A DNA stretch of 64,000 nucleotides, taken from positions 186,001 to 250,000 of the forward strand of contig NZ_SUME01000003.1 in assembly GCF_005048855.1 (NCBI RefSeq). Direction: 5' to 3'. The stretch is from Sphingobacterium olei. GTDB lineage: Bacteria; Bacteroidota; Bacteroidia; Sphingobacteriales; Sphingobacteriaceae. Within the stretch, counting starts at the first letter, position 1. Every line of letters starts with the position of its first letter. The notes below the pieces were generated by a model that made no database searches, was not told the origin of the DNA, and saw nothing but the letters and a program-made list of their open reading frames with translations. Shown in pieces: positions 44,785 to 53,164 of this stretch. The translations under genes and the position numbers were made by a program.

Positions 44785-45880
44785 GAAAATTACACAAGTA
44801 GAAATCTACCGTTTGAGTATCCCAATGGAACCGTTCGTCATTGCAACGGGAACGATGGACTATGCCCAAAATACGTTTATTAAAATTCACACCGATGCTG
44901 GCCTGTATGGTGTCGGAGAATGCTCGGCTTTCCCTATGATTGTGGGCGAAACACAGAATACCTGTATCAGCGTAGCACAGGATTTTGCGAAGATTCTGAA
45001 AGGCAAAGATCCGCTGGCTATTGCAGACCGGCTTGCCGAGCTTAACCTGTATATTGCAGGGAATGCTACGATTAAATCGGCGTTTGATATGGCGTTATAC
45101 GATCTCGCAGCAAAGGATGCAAATGTACCGCTGTATAAATACCTTGGAGGTAGTCCACGTGATATCGCAACGGATATTACCATTGGTATTTCTACTCCAG
45201 AAGAGATGGCCACCAAAGCATTGGCGTTAAAGAACGACGGAGCCCTCGCATTAAAAATTAAATTGGGCAAAGAACCGCGAGATGATATTGGCAGGATACG
45301 AGCGATCCGTCAAGCAGTTGGATTTGATATTCCTATTCGTATTGATGCCAACCAAGGCTGGAGTTATAAGCAGGCGGTTGAAGCGTTAACGGGGTTAGAA
45401 CCCTATAAAATTCAGTTCTGCGAACAACCCATGCGTACCTATAACGATCATTTAATGCCTGAATTACGGATCCAAACGATTGTACCGCTTATGGCGGACG
45501 AGTCTGTGTATTCGCATTATGATGCCGAACGATTGTGTAAAAATGACGCTTGCGATTATATCAACATTAAATTCTCTAAATCAACAGGAATTCATGAAGC
45601 GTTAAAGATTCAAGCCATAGCTGCAGAATATCATATTCCATGTATGATAGGGGGGATGCTGGAAAGTCGTTTAGCTTTAGCAGCGAAGGTGCACTTTGCC
45701 TACGCCGCCGCAAATGTTAAATTTTATGATCTGGATACCTGTATGGTCGGACATTTGGAAGATCCTGTGCTAGGCGGTATTCAGTATAACGGTTATCGTA
45801 TTGCCATTTCAGATGATATCGGTATTGGAGCGGATATGAAACCGGAGTTTTTGGACAGGTGTGAAAAGTGGGTGATATAA
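44783..45880 (+). CDS. Dipeptide epimerase (L-Ala-D/L-Glu epimerase type, enolase superfamily)
   Basis: 365 residues, with an N-terminal capping domain (about 1-125) and a TIM barrel. The muconate-lactonizing subgroup active site is complete: general base pair Lys158/Lys160 in LKIKLG, metal ligands Asp188 (RIDANQGW), Glu214 (FCEQPM) and Asp239 (MADES), and the opposite Lys263/Lys266 (NIKFSKSTG). This pattern, with DxD-type end residues (FYDLDTCM), fits L-Ala-D/L-Glu epimerases that recycle murein peptides. An inverted repeat overlaps its start codon. The exact dipeptide specificity is not decidable from sequence. Confidence 0.92.
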   Translation: MKITQVEIYRLSIPMEPFVIATGTMDYAQNTFIKIHTDAGLYGVGECSAFPMIVGETQNTCISVAQDFAKILKGKDPLAIADRLAELNLYIAGNATIKSAFDMALYDLAAKDANVPLYKYLGGSPRDIATDITIGISTPEEMATKALALKNDGALALKIKLGKEPRDDIGRIRAIRQAVGFDIPIRIDANQGWSYKQAVEALTGLEPYKIQFCEQPMRTYNDHLMPELRIQTIVPLMADESVYSHYDAERLCKNDACDYINIKFSKSTGIHEALKIQAIAAEYHIPCMIGGMLESRLALAAKVHFAYAAANVKFYDLDTCMVGHLEDPVLGGIQYNGYRIAISDDIGIGADMKPEFLDRCEKWVI

Positions 45881-45903
45881 ATTTATATATTTACAATTAT
45901 CTG

Positions 45904-45911
45904 TACCTTTG
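45904..45911 (+). promoter_or_regulatory. -7 box TACCTTTG upstream of the deoxyhypusine synthase-like gene
   Basis: Exact TAnnTTTG match 25 bp before the ATG at 45937, in the 56-bp gap after the epimerase gene. It suggests independent transcription. Confidence 0.45.
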
Positions 45912-45936
45912 TCGTACTTAATAAAAAGAAGATATT

Positions 45937-46917
45937 ATGAGTTCACAAAAAGGTCCTATTTCTCAGTTTTTAGAGAAAAATTACCTGCATTTTAATGCTG
46001 CTGCGCTAGTTGATGCAGCTAAGGGATATGAAGCCCATTTGAATGGGGGTGGCAAGATGTTAATTTCCTTGGGGGGTGCGATGAGCACGGCTGAATTGGG
46101 TATCTCGTTAGCAGAATTGATCCGTCAAGATAAAGTGGCTATTATTTCGTGTACAGGTGCCAACCTGGAGGAAGATGTGATGAATCTGGTGGCTCACTCG
46201 CATTACAAACGTGTGCCAAATTATCGTGATTTGACTCCGGAGCAAGAACGCGAATTGTTGGATCAACATTATAACCGTGTGACGGATACCTGTATTCCAG
46301 AAGAAGAGGCTTTCCGTCGTCTACAAAAACATTTAGAGGATGTTTGGCATGCGGCCGAAGTAAAAGGAGAACGGTATTTGCCACATGAATTTTTATACCA
46401 AGTGGTAAATTCGGGTGTGTTGGAACAATACTACGAAATCGATCCTAAAAATTCGTGGATCGTTGCGGCGGCGGAAAAAAACTTACCTATTGTTTGTCCG
46501 GGATGGGAAGATTCCACTACGGGAAATATCTTTGCGTCCAACGTCATCAAAGGAAAGTTACAAGCCAGTACCGTGAAGTCTGGTATCGAATATATGATCT
46601 ATTTAACGGAGTGGTATCGGGCCAATTCAGGAGGTAAAGGTGTAGGATTCTTCCAGATTGGCGGTGGTATTTCCGGTGATTTTCCAATCTGTGTAGTGCC
46701 AATGATGTATCAGGATCTAGAGTGGGAAGACGTTCCTTTTTGGTCGTATTTCTGTCAGATATCGGATTCGACGACTTCGTACGGTTCGTATTCTGGAGCT
46801 GTTCCAAATGAGAAAATCACTTGGGGAAAATTAGATATTGATACGCCTAAATTTGTCATAGAATCAGACGCTACGATAGTCGTTCCGCTGATTTTTGCGT
46901 ATTTATTGGGACAATAA
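45937..46917 (+). CDS. Deoxyhypusine synthase-like protein
   Basis: 326 residues matching the deoxyhypusine synthase family over the full length: FNAAALVDAAKGYEAHL, MLISLGGAMSTAELG, ISCTGANLEEDVMNLVAHSHY, CPGWEDSTTGNIFAS, GGGISGDFPICVVPM, YGSYSGAVPNEKITWGKL. The lysine in WGKL (Lys298) corresponds to the catalytic Lys329 of the human enzyme. In eukaryotes and archaea this enzyme transfers aminobutyl from spermidine to eIF5A/aIF5A. Bacteria lack that substrate protein, so here the acceptor is probably another amine (as in homospermidine synthase, a close homologue) or an unknown protein. Cytosolic, NAD-dependent by family. Confidence 0.92.
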   Translation: MSSQKGPISQFLEKNYLHFNAAALVDAAKGYEAHLNGGGKMLISLGGAMSTAELGISLAELIRQDKVAIISCTGANLEEDVMNLVAHSHYKRVPNYRDLTPEQERELLDQHYNRVTDTCIPEEEAFRRLQKHLEDVWHAAEVKGERYLPHEFLYQVVNSGVLEQYYEIDPKNSWIVAAAEKNLPIVCPGWEDSTTGNIFASNVIKGKLQASTVKSGIEYMIYLTEWYRANSGGKGVGFFQIGGGISGDFPICVVPMMYQDLEWEDVPFWSYFCQISDSTTSYGSYSGAVPNEKITWGKLDIDTPKFVIESDATIVVPLIFAYLLGQ

Positions 46918-46961
46918 CATGTCAGATATTAGATTTGAGATATTAGAAATAAGATAGCGCA
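46918..46961. repeat. AT-rich word repeat (ATATTAGA units)
   Basis: Short spacer built from GATATTAGATTTGAGATATTAGAAATAAGATA, repeating ATATTAGA/AGATTTGAG words, and likely of the same origin as other intergenic word repeats in the window. Confidence 0.4.
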
Positions 46962-47507
46962 TTGAAGAACTTATTGACAGATAATCCAGTAGCACTACAA
47001 GCCCTGATGTCGGAAACAATTTTTTCGACGGGATTTTCTGTGCAAGAGGATGTCAGCTCATCTGTTTCTAATACAACTACAATTCCTCAGCCGAACACAA
47101 CTACTGGATCGGTTGAGGAATTTATATACCAAGGGGATAAGTCTACAGGTGTCCTTTTTATCCTGCGCTACCCCGAATATCCCTATTTTTCACCACAGGC
47201 GGAAGAAGCTTTTGTCAAAACGATAGGTGCGTTACAACTTACACCACATAATGTTGCGGTGGTCAATTTGGCTAACCCGCATAATCCGAATGATTTTAAA
47301 CGTATCATGCAGTTTTTTCAACCGAAGAAGATAACACTTTTGGGGGTCGAACCTGCTTCACTGAATCTGCCGGCTATTGCCCATAATTCGTATATGAAAG
47401 GCAAGATAGCTACCGTATTCAATACATTTAGTTTTGAAGAGATGTTTGTCGATGTGGAGAAGAAGAAACTATTTTGGGGAGAGTTTAAGACTTTTATTGG
47501 GAGTTAG
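46962..47507 (+). CDS. Conserved-looking hypothetical protein, no recognised family
   Basis: 181 residues with TTG start at 46962 (the first ATG is only at codon 14 or later). Residues about 25-60 are a Ser/Thr/Asn/Gln-rich linker (SSSVSNTTTIPQPNTTTGS). The rest looks like a globular alpha/beta fold: GVLFILRYPEYPYFSPQAEEAFVKTIGALQL, HNVAVVNLANPHN, KKITLLGVEPASLNLP, YMKGKIATVFNTFSFEEM. Strand-loop patterns such as LLGVEPASLNLP recall the psi subunit of DNA polymerase III or nucleotide-binding folds, but I cannot establish either. It lies between the deoxyhypusine synthase-like gene and rdgB, the latter separated by repeats. Confidence 0.7.
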   Translation: MKNLLTDNPVALQALMSETIFSTGFSVQEDVSSSVSNTTTIPQPNTTTGSVEEFIYQGDKSTGVLFILRYPEYPYFSPQAEEAFVKTIGALQLTPHNVAVVNLANPHNPNDFKRIMQFFQPKKITLLGVEPASLNLPAIAHNSYMKGKIATVFNTFSFEEMFVDVEKKKLFWGEFKTFIGS

Positions 47508-47656
47508 TGACTAGGGGTTAGGTGTTTGGAGTTAGGGATTGGTGACTAGTGATTGGAAGTGGCGATGGTTAATGGCTAGCTTTTTAGCTTTGTAACCTTT
47601 TAGCCTTTTCACTTTGTCACCTTATTACTTTTGATTTTTACTTATTACGTTGAAAC
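47508..47656. repeat. Low-complexity intergenic word repeats before rdgB
   Basis: The first half (47508-47576) is purine-rich with GTTAGTGACTAGGGGTTAGGTG / GGGATTGGTGACTAGTGATTGG words. The second half (47577-47635) is pyrimidine-rich with CTTTTTAGCTTTGTAACCTTTTAGCC units like those at 29384 and 34893. A -7 box TACTTTTG lies at 47626-47633. Confidence 0.5.
47626..47633 (+). promoter_or_regulatory. -7 box TACTTTTG upstream of rdgB
   Basis: TAnnTTTG match 23 bp before the ATG at 47657; no TTTG at the expected -33 distance. Confidence 0.4.
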
Positions 47657-48229
47657 ATGCTAGAATTAGTTTTTGCTACAAATAATGCCCATAAATTAGA
47701 GGAGGTACAACAAGTCGTTGGAGATCGCTTTAAAATTCGATCACTTGCTGATATCAATTGTCAGGATGATATTCCGGAGACGGGAGATACCTTTGAAGAG
47801 AATGCGAAACAAAAGACAGATTACTTGGTCAATAAGTATGGTCTGTATTCTTTTGGGGATGATTCCGGACTCGAAGTCGAAGCACTGGATAACGCACCTG
47901 GTGTGTATTCAGCCCGGTACTCGGGATCGCGGGATATGGAAAAGAATATTGATTTGGTGTTGGAGAGCTTAGGGGATAATCCGAATCGCAAGGCCCGTTT
48001 TCGAACGGTTATTTCACTTTTTCTGAATGAGCAGCAACATTTCTTTGATGGAACAATCGAAGGCTACATTATTGAGGAAAGAAGGGGAGAAGGCGGTTTC
48101 GGATACGATCCTATTTTTATACCGGATGGATACGATAAAACATTTGCGGAGATGAGTGCTAATGAAAAGAATCAGATTAGTCATCGTGCGATTGCTGTAC
48201 GCAAATTAGCAGATTTTTTGAACGATTAA
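47657..48229 (+). CDS. rdgB: XTP/dITP diphosphatase (Ham1/RdgB family)
   Basis: 190 residues. It hydrolyses dITP, XTP and related deaminated purine nucleotides to monophosphates and so prevents their incorporation into DNA and RNA. Signatures: FATNNAHKLEEVQQV (5-19), DTFEENAKQKTDYL, FGDDSGLEVEALDNAPGVYSARYSG, GEGGFGYDPIF and NQISHRAIAVRKL, the last with the SHR base-binding loop. Cytosolic, single gene. Confidence 0.97.
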   Translation: MLELVFATNNAHKLEEVQQVVGDRFKIRSLADINCQDDIPETGDTFEENAKQKTDYLVNKYGLYSFGDDSGLEVEALDNAPGVYSARYSGSRDMEKNIDLVLESLGDNPNRKARFRTVISLFLNEQQHFFDGTIEGYIIEERRGEGGFGYDPIFIPDGYDKTFAEMSANEKNQISHRAIAVRKLADFLND

Positions 48230-48230
48230 C

Positions 48231-48304
48231 AAGATTGCCGCATCGTCATTTTTCCTCCTCGCACTGACGATGTTACTTGCTCGTCACTGCGACGTGGCAG
48301 TCTT
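48231..48304. repeat. REP-like palindromic element
   Basis: Outer arms AAGATTGCC (48231-48239) / GGCAGTCTT (48296-48304) with one G-U mismatch; inner arms CATCGTCA (48241-48248) / TGACGATG (48265-48272) perfect. Read on the minus strand it contains CGTCAGTGCGAGGAG...GCGGCAATCTT, matching the element at 35820-35901. It lies between the convergent rdgB and OstA-like genes, where it may also stop transcription. Confidence 0.65.
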
Positions 48305-48338
48305 TCTTAAATTAATACACAAATAATATCTTGGCCAC

Positions 48339-50675
48339 CTATTCATCAGAAATATCCTCTTGCTCCGCTTCGATTAAATCTGTTTTTATAGGCTTATTTT
48401 CCGTTCCCTGTTCCGTCGTTGGGGATGGATCAGTTGCTTCTCCAGTTTTTGGAATCTCACGCTTGCGATTGAGCAAATCTTCTTTTGAAGTCGGCCTATC
48501 CTGCGGTCGCCAGATAAAACCGGGCAATATCTCATTTTCTTGAGTTACCAGTTTGAAAGGATACACTTTTTGATCAACTTTTCGGATGGAAACATAATCT
48601 ATAATTTTTTTGCCTTCCATTTTTATCTTTATCCGGGCCCCTCGATCGTGAAACATTTCGGTAATAATGCCTAATTTTGCATTTTCCGTAAATATGAGAT
48701 TCTCTGCATTTCCATCTACATACAATCGGTCGATATTATTGTTCGCAAAAAACGCCGTAATCTTTCGTCCTTTTAACTGATTGAATTTAACGGTATCCAA
48801 AACTGCATTAACCATCATAGCGTTTTCTTTGAGCAAAGCATTATCCAGCTGTTGGTTTAATATCTGCATAAAAATAGTATCTGCAGAAATTTGGGATCCT
48901 TGTGCCCAAATCATCGGTCGGCCCATAAAACGAAACATGGAGTCGGCCATACCATAATAAACAGAATCTGCTACCGCCTGCAAATCAGATTTGAATAATC
49001 GCACATTATAATAGGCTTTCACGATGCGAGTACGTGCGGTATCAGATGCGGCATTTATAGTCGTACTATCACCTGTAGAAATATTCTTTATAGTAGTATC
49101 TTGAGTTTGTGCAATCTTTAGTGCATTATTAAGGAGACTATCTGCCTCCGATCCTGTGGGGATGACAGCATTTTGACGCGTCAAACTATCCGCTTTTATA
49201 GTCGCTTCGATGGAAAGCGGTTCGTCCTTTTTGTTGTTTAGGGGCTTCTTCGTCTGTATAGTGGGTTTCTTCGGTATGTTTTTTGGGATGCTGTCGGGAA
49301 TGGTCTCTTGTAAAATGTCAATTTTTTCCAAATTATCAATTACAGTTTCTCCCGAGTCCAGGTTTAGCGTTAGTGCAGCTGAATCCGTATCTAAATCAAT
49401 TGAATCCTCATCTAGATCCGAATCATCATTATCTCCATAATCCACATCGTCTTCAACAATTAATTCCCCTCCACTGCGATCTAGTTTTAAATCGAGGGCA
49501 TTATATTCTTTCAGCAAAATTACTTTTGAGAATAGGGTATCGGCGGTAAGGTACACCGAATCCATCTTGGCCTCTTCTTTAAGCTCCGATGGTGTTATCT
49601 CAGCTTCGGTAGCTGCGATGCTGTCGGTATCTGCTGTTAGATTTGGATTTTCTTGTTTTTCTAACTCCCGTTGTTCCCTCCGGCGTTCGCGCCGCGATTT
49701 TGCTTCAGGAGTATTCTCTGTACTGTCTATTTTTGCGCTATTATCGGTGCTGTCATTTTTGACCAACGTAATGATCAGGGGTTGTTCCGTCATGGTGATC
49801 GATTCGTCCGATTGTCGGTATAAGCCAAATCCTCCATATGCATAAAACTTGTCGAGTGTGTCGACAAAAACGACATTTCTATAGGCCTTGCCTATACCGA
49901 TTTCCCGTTCGTAATGAAGACTATCGCCTTTTAAGAACTTCGTACCCTCTGTATATAAATTGTTCTTGTTAAAGTCAGCTACTCCGGTGCCGGTATTATA
50001 ATGTCCTCTTTCGGTGTACAGATTTTTTTCTCCCGTATTATCTTTTATGTTAGTTGGTCCAAAAAAGTAGGTCATTCTAGCGGCCGAATTATAACGCATG
50101 GTATCGGTGTAGATCTTAACATTGGGTGTTCGTACAACTACCTTATTACGAAAATAGGCATCTTTCGTGTTCTCAAAATAATGTGCGTTTTTTGAGGTAA
50201 TCGTGTCGCCTTGTGAAATGATACGGCCACCGCCTGTATAGGTGCCCACTTTAGAACGCATCTTATACGTTAGGTAATTGGTCGTCAAGGTAGACATGCC
50301 ATCTACCATTCGTACATTATTGGTTAATCTCGCATTTTGCGCAGCTGCGTCATAATGTAAATAGTCCGAATAGATAACCGTACCCGAAGGCTGGGTGATA
50401 ACCACGTTACCGAATGCTTCAAAAAACTGACGTTTTACTTCGTCCTCATAGATGTATCCGCTATCTGCAGATAAGGTACTACCTTTGTGTTCGTATACCG
50501 GACGGTAGAAGATCATATGTCCGGTTTTTGCATTGATTCGCCCGCTACTCGAGGATACCAGATTCAATCGATCTTGTCCACCGCCTTGTTGAACAGGATT
50601 TCCTCCAATTGGTATTTGACCAAAAGTAAGTTGTAAACTGAGAACGGAAAAGATAAAAATCAACCAATATTTCAC
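48339..50675 (-). CDS. OstA-like (LptA/LptD N-domain family) exported protein
   Basis: 778 residues. GTG start at 50675, signal peptide about 1-19 (LQLTFGQ). Residues about 30-290 show repeated beta-strand text of the OstA/LptA jellyroll type (GHMIFYRPVYEHKGSTLSADSGYIYEDE, GNVVITQPSGTVIYSDYLHYDAAAQNARLTNNVRMVDG, YFRNKVVVRTPNVKIYTDTMRYNSAARMTYFFGPT). A long low-complexity insert follows (about 315-560), with basic RRERRREQRELEKQ and an Asp-rich run, then further OstA-like strands (about 560-740). OstA-family proteins carry lipopolysaccharide across the periplasm. No beta-barrel LptD part is seen. It is divergent from tilS. Confidence 0.9.
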   Translation of the reverse strand: MKYWLIFIFSVLSLQLTFGQIPIGGNPVQQGGGQDRLNLVSSSSGRINAKTGHMIFYRPVYEHKGSTLSADSGYIYEDEVKRQFFEAFGNVVITQPSGTVIYSDYLHYDAAAQNARLTNNVRMVDGMSTLTTNYLTYKMRSKVGTYTGGGRIISQGDTITSKNAHYFENTKDAYFRNKVVVRTPNVKIYTDTMRYNSAARMTYFFGPTNIKDNTGEKNLYTERGHYNTGTGVADFNKNNLYTEGTKFLKGDSLHYEREIGIGKAYRNVVFVDTLDKFYAYGGFGLYRQSDESITMTEQPLIITLVKNDSTDNSAKIDSTENTPEAKSRRERRREQRELEKQENPNLTADTDSIAATEAEITPSELKEEAKMDSVYLTADTLFSKVILLKEYNALDLKLDRSGGELIVEDDVDYGDNDDSDLDEDSIDLDTDSAALTLNLDSGETVIDNLEKIDILQETIPDSIPKNIPKKPTIQTKKPLNNKKDEPLSIEATIKADSLTRQNAVIPTGSEADSLLNNALKIAQTQDTTIKNISTGDSTTINAASDTARTRIVKAYYNVRLFKSDLQAVADSVYYGMADSMFRFMGRPMIWAQGSQISADTIFMQILNQQLDNALLKENAMMVNAVLDTVKFNQLKGRKITAFFANNNIDRLYVDGNAENLIFTENAKLGIITEMFHDRGARIKIKMEGKKIIDYVSIRKVDQKVYPFKLVTQENEILPGFIWRPQDRPTSKEDLLNRKREIPKTGEATDPSPTTEQGTENKPIKTDLIEAEQEDISDE

Positions 50676-50680
50676 GAAGG

Positions 50681-50688
50681 CAAAAATA
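50681..50688 (-). promoter_or_regulatory. -7 box TATTTTTG five nt before a GTG start
   Basis: TAnnTTTG on the minus strand ending 5 nt before the GTG of the OstA-like gene at 50675. It supports that GTG as the true start and predicts a leaderless mRNA. Confidence 0.5.
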
Positions 50689-50845
50689 TGTAAATAAATA
50701 GCAAAATAATGTTAATTGATAAATTTTCACATAGTTATTATTTGTTCTACCGGTGCGTTTGACGTTTTGTGGAATTTGTAACAATATCTCCAGAAAATCT
50801 ACTTGATCGGTTTTGTTTAAATCAGTAAAATCAATTAATATTAGT

Positions 50846-50853
50846 TAAATTTG
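50846..50853 (+). promoter_or_regulatory. -7 box TAAATTTG four nt before tilS start
   Basis: Exact TAnnTTTG ending 4 nt before the ATG at 50858. The leaderless geometry is the same as at 29427 and 37947. Confidence 0.5.
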
Positions 50854-50857
50854 GTTA

Positions 50858-52183
50858 ATGGTACTGTTAGATCGTTTTAAGAGTTATTGTTTTGATAATG
50901 AGTTGTTTGCTGAGGGAGACAGGATTTTGCTCGCTGTTAGTGGGGGACGTGATTCCATGCTGATGGTTACCTTGTTTTTGAAAGTGCAGATAAATATTGA
51001 AATTGCACATTGTAATTTTGGTCTTCGCGGACAGGAATCAGATGGTGATGAATCCTTGGTGCGAGTTTTTGCGCAACAACATGGGATACCCTTTCATGTA
51101 AAGAAGTTCGATACCGTTTCCTATGCTGAAATGCATAAGATATCCATTCAAATGGCGGCACGAGATTTACGGTATGGTTGGTTTAATGATCTTGCACGGG
51201 AATTGGACTGTAGGTACATCGCGGTTGCACAGCACAAAAATGATCATATCGAAACGGTACTGTTGAATCTGGCGCGTGGAACAGGACTTCAGGGACTTCA
51301 GGGAATCAAACCAAAACGTGATAATATTATTCGTCCGCTTTTGTTTTTGACGGCTGCAGAAGTAAGTAGCGTCGCAGAAGAACTAAAGGTGCCTTTTCGG
51401 GACGATTCTTCTAATTTTTCGACTAAATATGCTAGGAATAAAATTCGTTTAGATATCATACCACAATTCGAGTCTTTAAATGCTGATTTTATTGATACGA
51501 TGGACAAAAATATACAACGTTTTCAAGAAAATTATGTGTTACTCCAGAGTTTTATTAACCCGTTGCGCAGTCAGTTGTTTGAAACGGATGCAGGGGGAGG
51601 CTGGAAAATTAAAAAAGAAGATCTGAGTAGGCAAAGTATGCCATTGCTATATGCACTCTTTGAACCTTTTGGGTTCTCCATAATGACGCTTCAGGATTTG
51701 CTGAAAGCATTAACGTCAAATGCGGAGTCTGGTCGTATTTTCGAATCGAATAAATATCAGTTATTATTAGATCGGACCTATGTACTTCTCAAAAAGAAAG
51801 ATAGGCTAGCGACCGAGTTGGACGTGTCGGAAGATGCAACGGTAATAAACTGGTTAGATAAAACCTTCGAAATTCTGCTCTCGGAGCACACAGAAATTTG
51901 CCCTGATGTTCAAGTGGCACAAATAGATTATAATAGGCTTATTTTCCCGTTGAAAGTTCGATCTTGGAAAGAAGGAGATACGTTTTATCCCTTGGGAATG
52001 CAGGGCAAAAAGAAACTGAGCGATTATTTTGTGGATAGAAAAGTTAGTCTTTTTGATAAAAAGGCTATTCCGATTTGGGTAAATGGAAACGGAGAGATTA
52101 TTTGGATTAGCGGTTATCGTCTGGATGATCGGTATAAGATTACAGATAATACGCAAAAAGTACTTACCTTAGTTTGTAAATAA
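50858..52183 (+). CDS. tilS: tRNA(Ile)-lysidine synthetase
   Basis: 441 residues. It converts C34 of tRNA-Ile(CAU) to lysidine using Lys and ATP, which lets it read AUA. The PP-loop ATPase motif LLAVSGGRDSM (residues 24-34) is typical, with HCNFGLRGQESDGDE, QMAARDLRYGWF, AVAQHKNDHIETVLLNLARGTGLQGLQGI and RDDSSNFSTKYARNKIR. The C-terminal domain (about 360-441: VRSWKEGDTFYPLGMQGKKKLSDYFVDRKV) matches full-length TilS. The next gene begins 5 bp after its stop. Confidence 0.97.
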   Translation: MVLLDRFKSYCFDNELFAEGDRILLAVSGGRDSMLMVTLFLKVQINIEIAHCNFGLRGQESDGDESLVRVFAQQHGIPFHVKKFDTVSYAEMHKISIQMAARDLRYGWFNDLARELDCRYIAVAQHKNDHIETVLLNLARGTGLQGLQGIKPKRDNIIRPLLFLTAAEVSSVAEELKVPFRDDSSNFSTKYARNKIRLDIIPQFESLNADFIDTMDKNIQRFQENYVLLQSFINPLRSQLFETDAGGGWKIKKEDLSRQSMPLLYALFEPFGFSIMTLQDLLKALTSNAESGRIFESNKYQLLLDRTYVLLKKKDRLATELDVSEDATVINWLDKTFEILLSEHTEICPDVQVAQIDYNRLIFPLKVRSWKEGDTFYPLGMQGKKKLSDYFVDRKVSLFDKKAIPIWVNGNGEIIWISGYRLDDRYKITDNTQKVLTLVCK

Positions 52184-52188
52184 TAGAT

Positions 52189-52677
52189 ATGGACAAAGAA
52201 AATCTTTTTGTTGAAAGACAATATTTGGGAAGAGACAAAACATGGATCAGTGTGCGTCTTATTTTGGCATTGTTCTGTTTTATTGCCTACTACCTAAATT
52301 TAGATCATTTGGCATCTAGGCAATTGTTTTTTATTGTAGGAGGGATTATCATCATAGTCTCTATTATTATGATGTATATGTTGTTGTATAAAACCTCGGT
52401 TACACCAAATAATATAACAATCAGCGGACTGTGGTCTACCAGTCTAGTAAAAATTGATTTATCGTCGATTATCTCTGTTGAGAAGAAACGGTATAGTAGT
52501 TTTATATTTAATAATCCGGTGTATAATTTACATACTAAAGGTAAAATACGCTTTTATGCGGGCGGAAAAGATGCCGTATGGCTGAAGGACCGTGATGGAC
52601 TTGTTTATATTATAGGAACTCAGAAGCCAGAAGAATTGGCAACTGCAATTCATATGGCTAAGCGTGCAGAATCTTAA
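52189..52677 (+). CDS. Membrane protein with PH-like domain, function unknown
   Basis: 162 residues. Two adjacent hydrophobic helices (about 22-40 and 45-68: LILALFCFIAYYLNL; LFFIVGGIIIIVSIIMMYMLLY) are followed by a beta-rich cytosolic domain (about 70-155) whose text (SVTPNNITISGLWSTSLVKIDLSSIISVEKKRYSS, LVYIIGTQKPEELATAI) resembles bacterial PH-like (bPH/DUF304-type) membrane proteins. It is probably cotranscribed with tilS (5-bp gap). No enzymatic motif is seen. Confidence 0.78.
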   Translation: MDKENLFVERQYLGRDKTWISVRLILALFCFIAYYLNLDHLASRQLFFIVGGIIIIVSIIMMYMLLYKTSVTPNNITISGLWSTSLVKIDLSSIISVEKKRYSSFIFNNPVYNLHTKGKIRFYAGGKDAVWLKDRDGLVYIIGTQKPEELATAIHMAKRAES

Positions 52678-52846
52678 AAAAACGTTAAGGGTATTGACTC
52701 TGACATTTTTTTGACGCTTTCGTTTTTTAAAATTTTTATATTTACGCTAATTGAATGAAGGTATCTATTGCTGGAAGCTGGCTTCGGTCATTTACTGTAC
52801 GACAAGATAATAGGTGCCCTTAATTAGAAAATAGAGAACATAAGAG

Positions 52847-53164
52847 ATGACATTTTTATATTTTATTTTATTCACCATACTATTTTACTACGTTTTTAAG
52901 TTTTCGATGCGTTTGATCATGCCTTTCGCTATGCGTAAACTGGCGGAGCGTATGATGAAAAAAGCACAACAATCACATCAGTATACCCATGGAGGGCAGA
53001 ACCCTTTTGGAAATTCGAATTCTTTTGGGGGTTATCAAGATCAATCGCAATCCCGTAAACCGGATAATAAAGTACATGTAGATTATGTTCCACGGAAAGA
53101 GGAACCTAAAAAAAATGGAGCTGCAACAGCTGGAGAGTTTGTCGATTTCGAAGAAATTAAATAG
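52847..53164 (+). CDS. DUF4834 family small membrane protein
   Basis: 105 residues. One N-terminal hydrophobic helix (about 2-19), a basic helix (FAMRKLAERMMKKAQQ), a Gly/Asn/Gln-rich disordered part (about 45-70), and the family's conserved tail VHVDYVPRKEE...GEFVDFEEIK. It is characteristic of Bacteroidota and usually sits next to recF and DUF721, as here. Function unknown. The recF start follows after a 25-bp gap holding its own -7 box. Confidence 0.88.
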   Translation: MTFLYFILFTILFYYVFKFSMRLIMPFAMRKLAERMMKKAQQSHQYTHGGQNPFGNSNSFGGYQDQSQSRKPDNKVHVDYVPRKEEPKKNGAATAGEFVDFEEIK

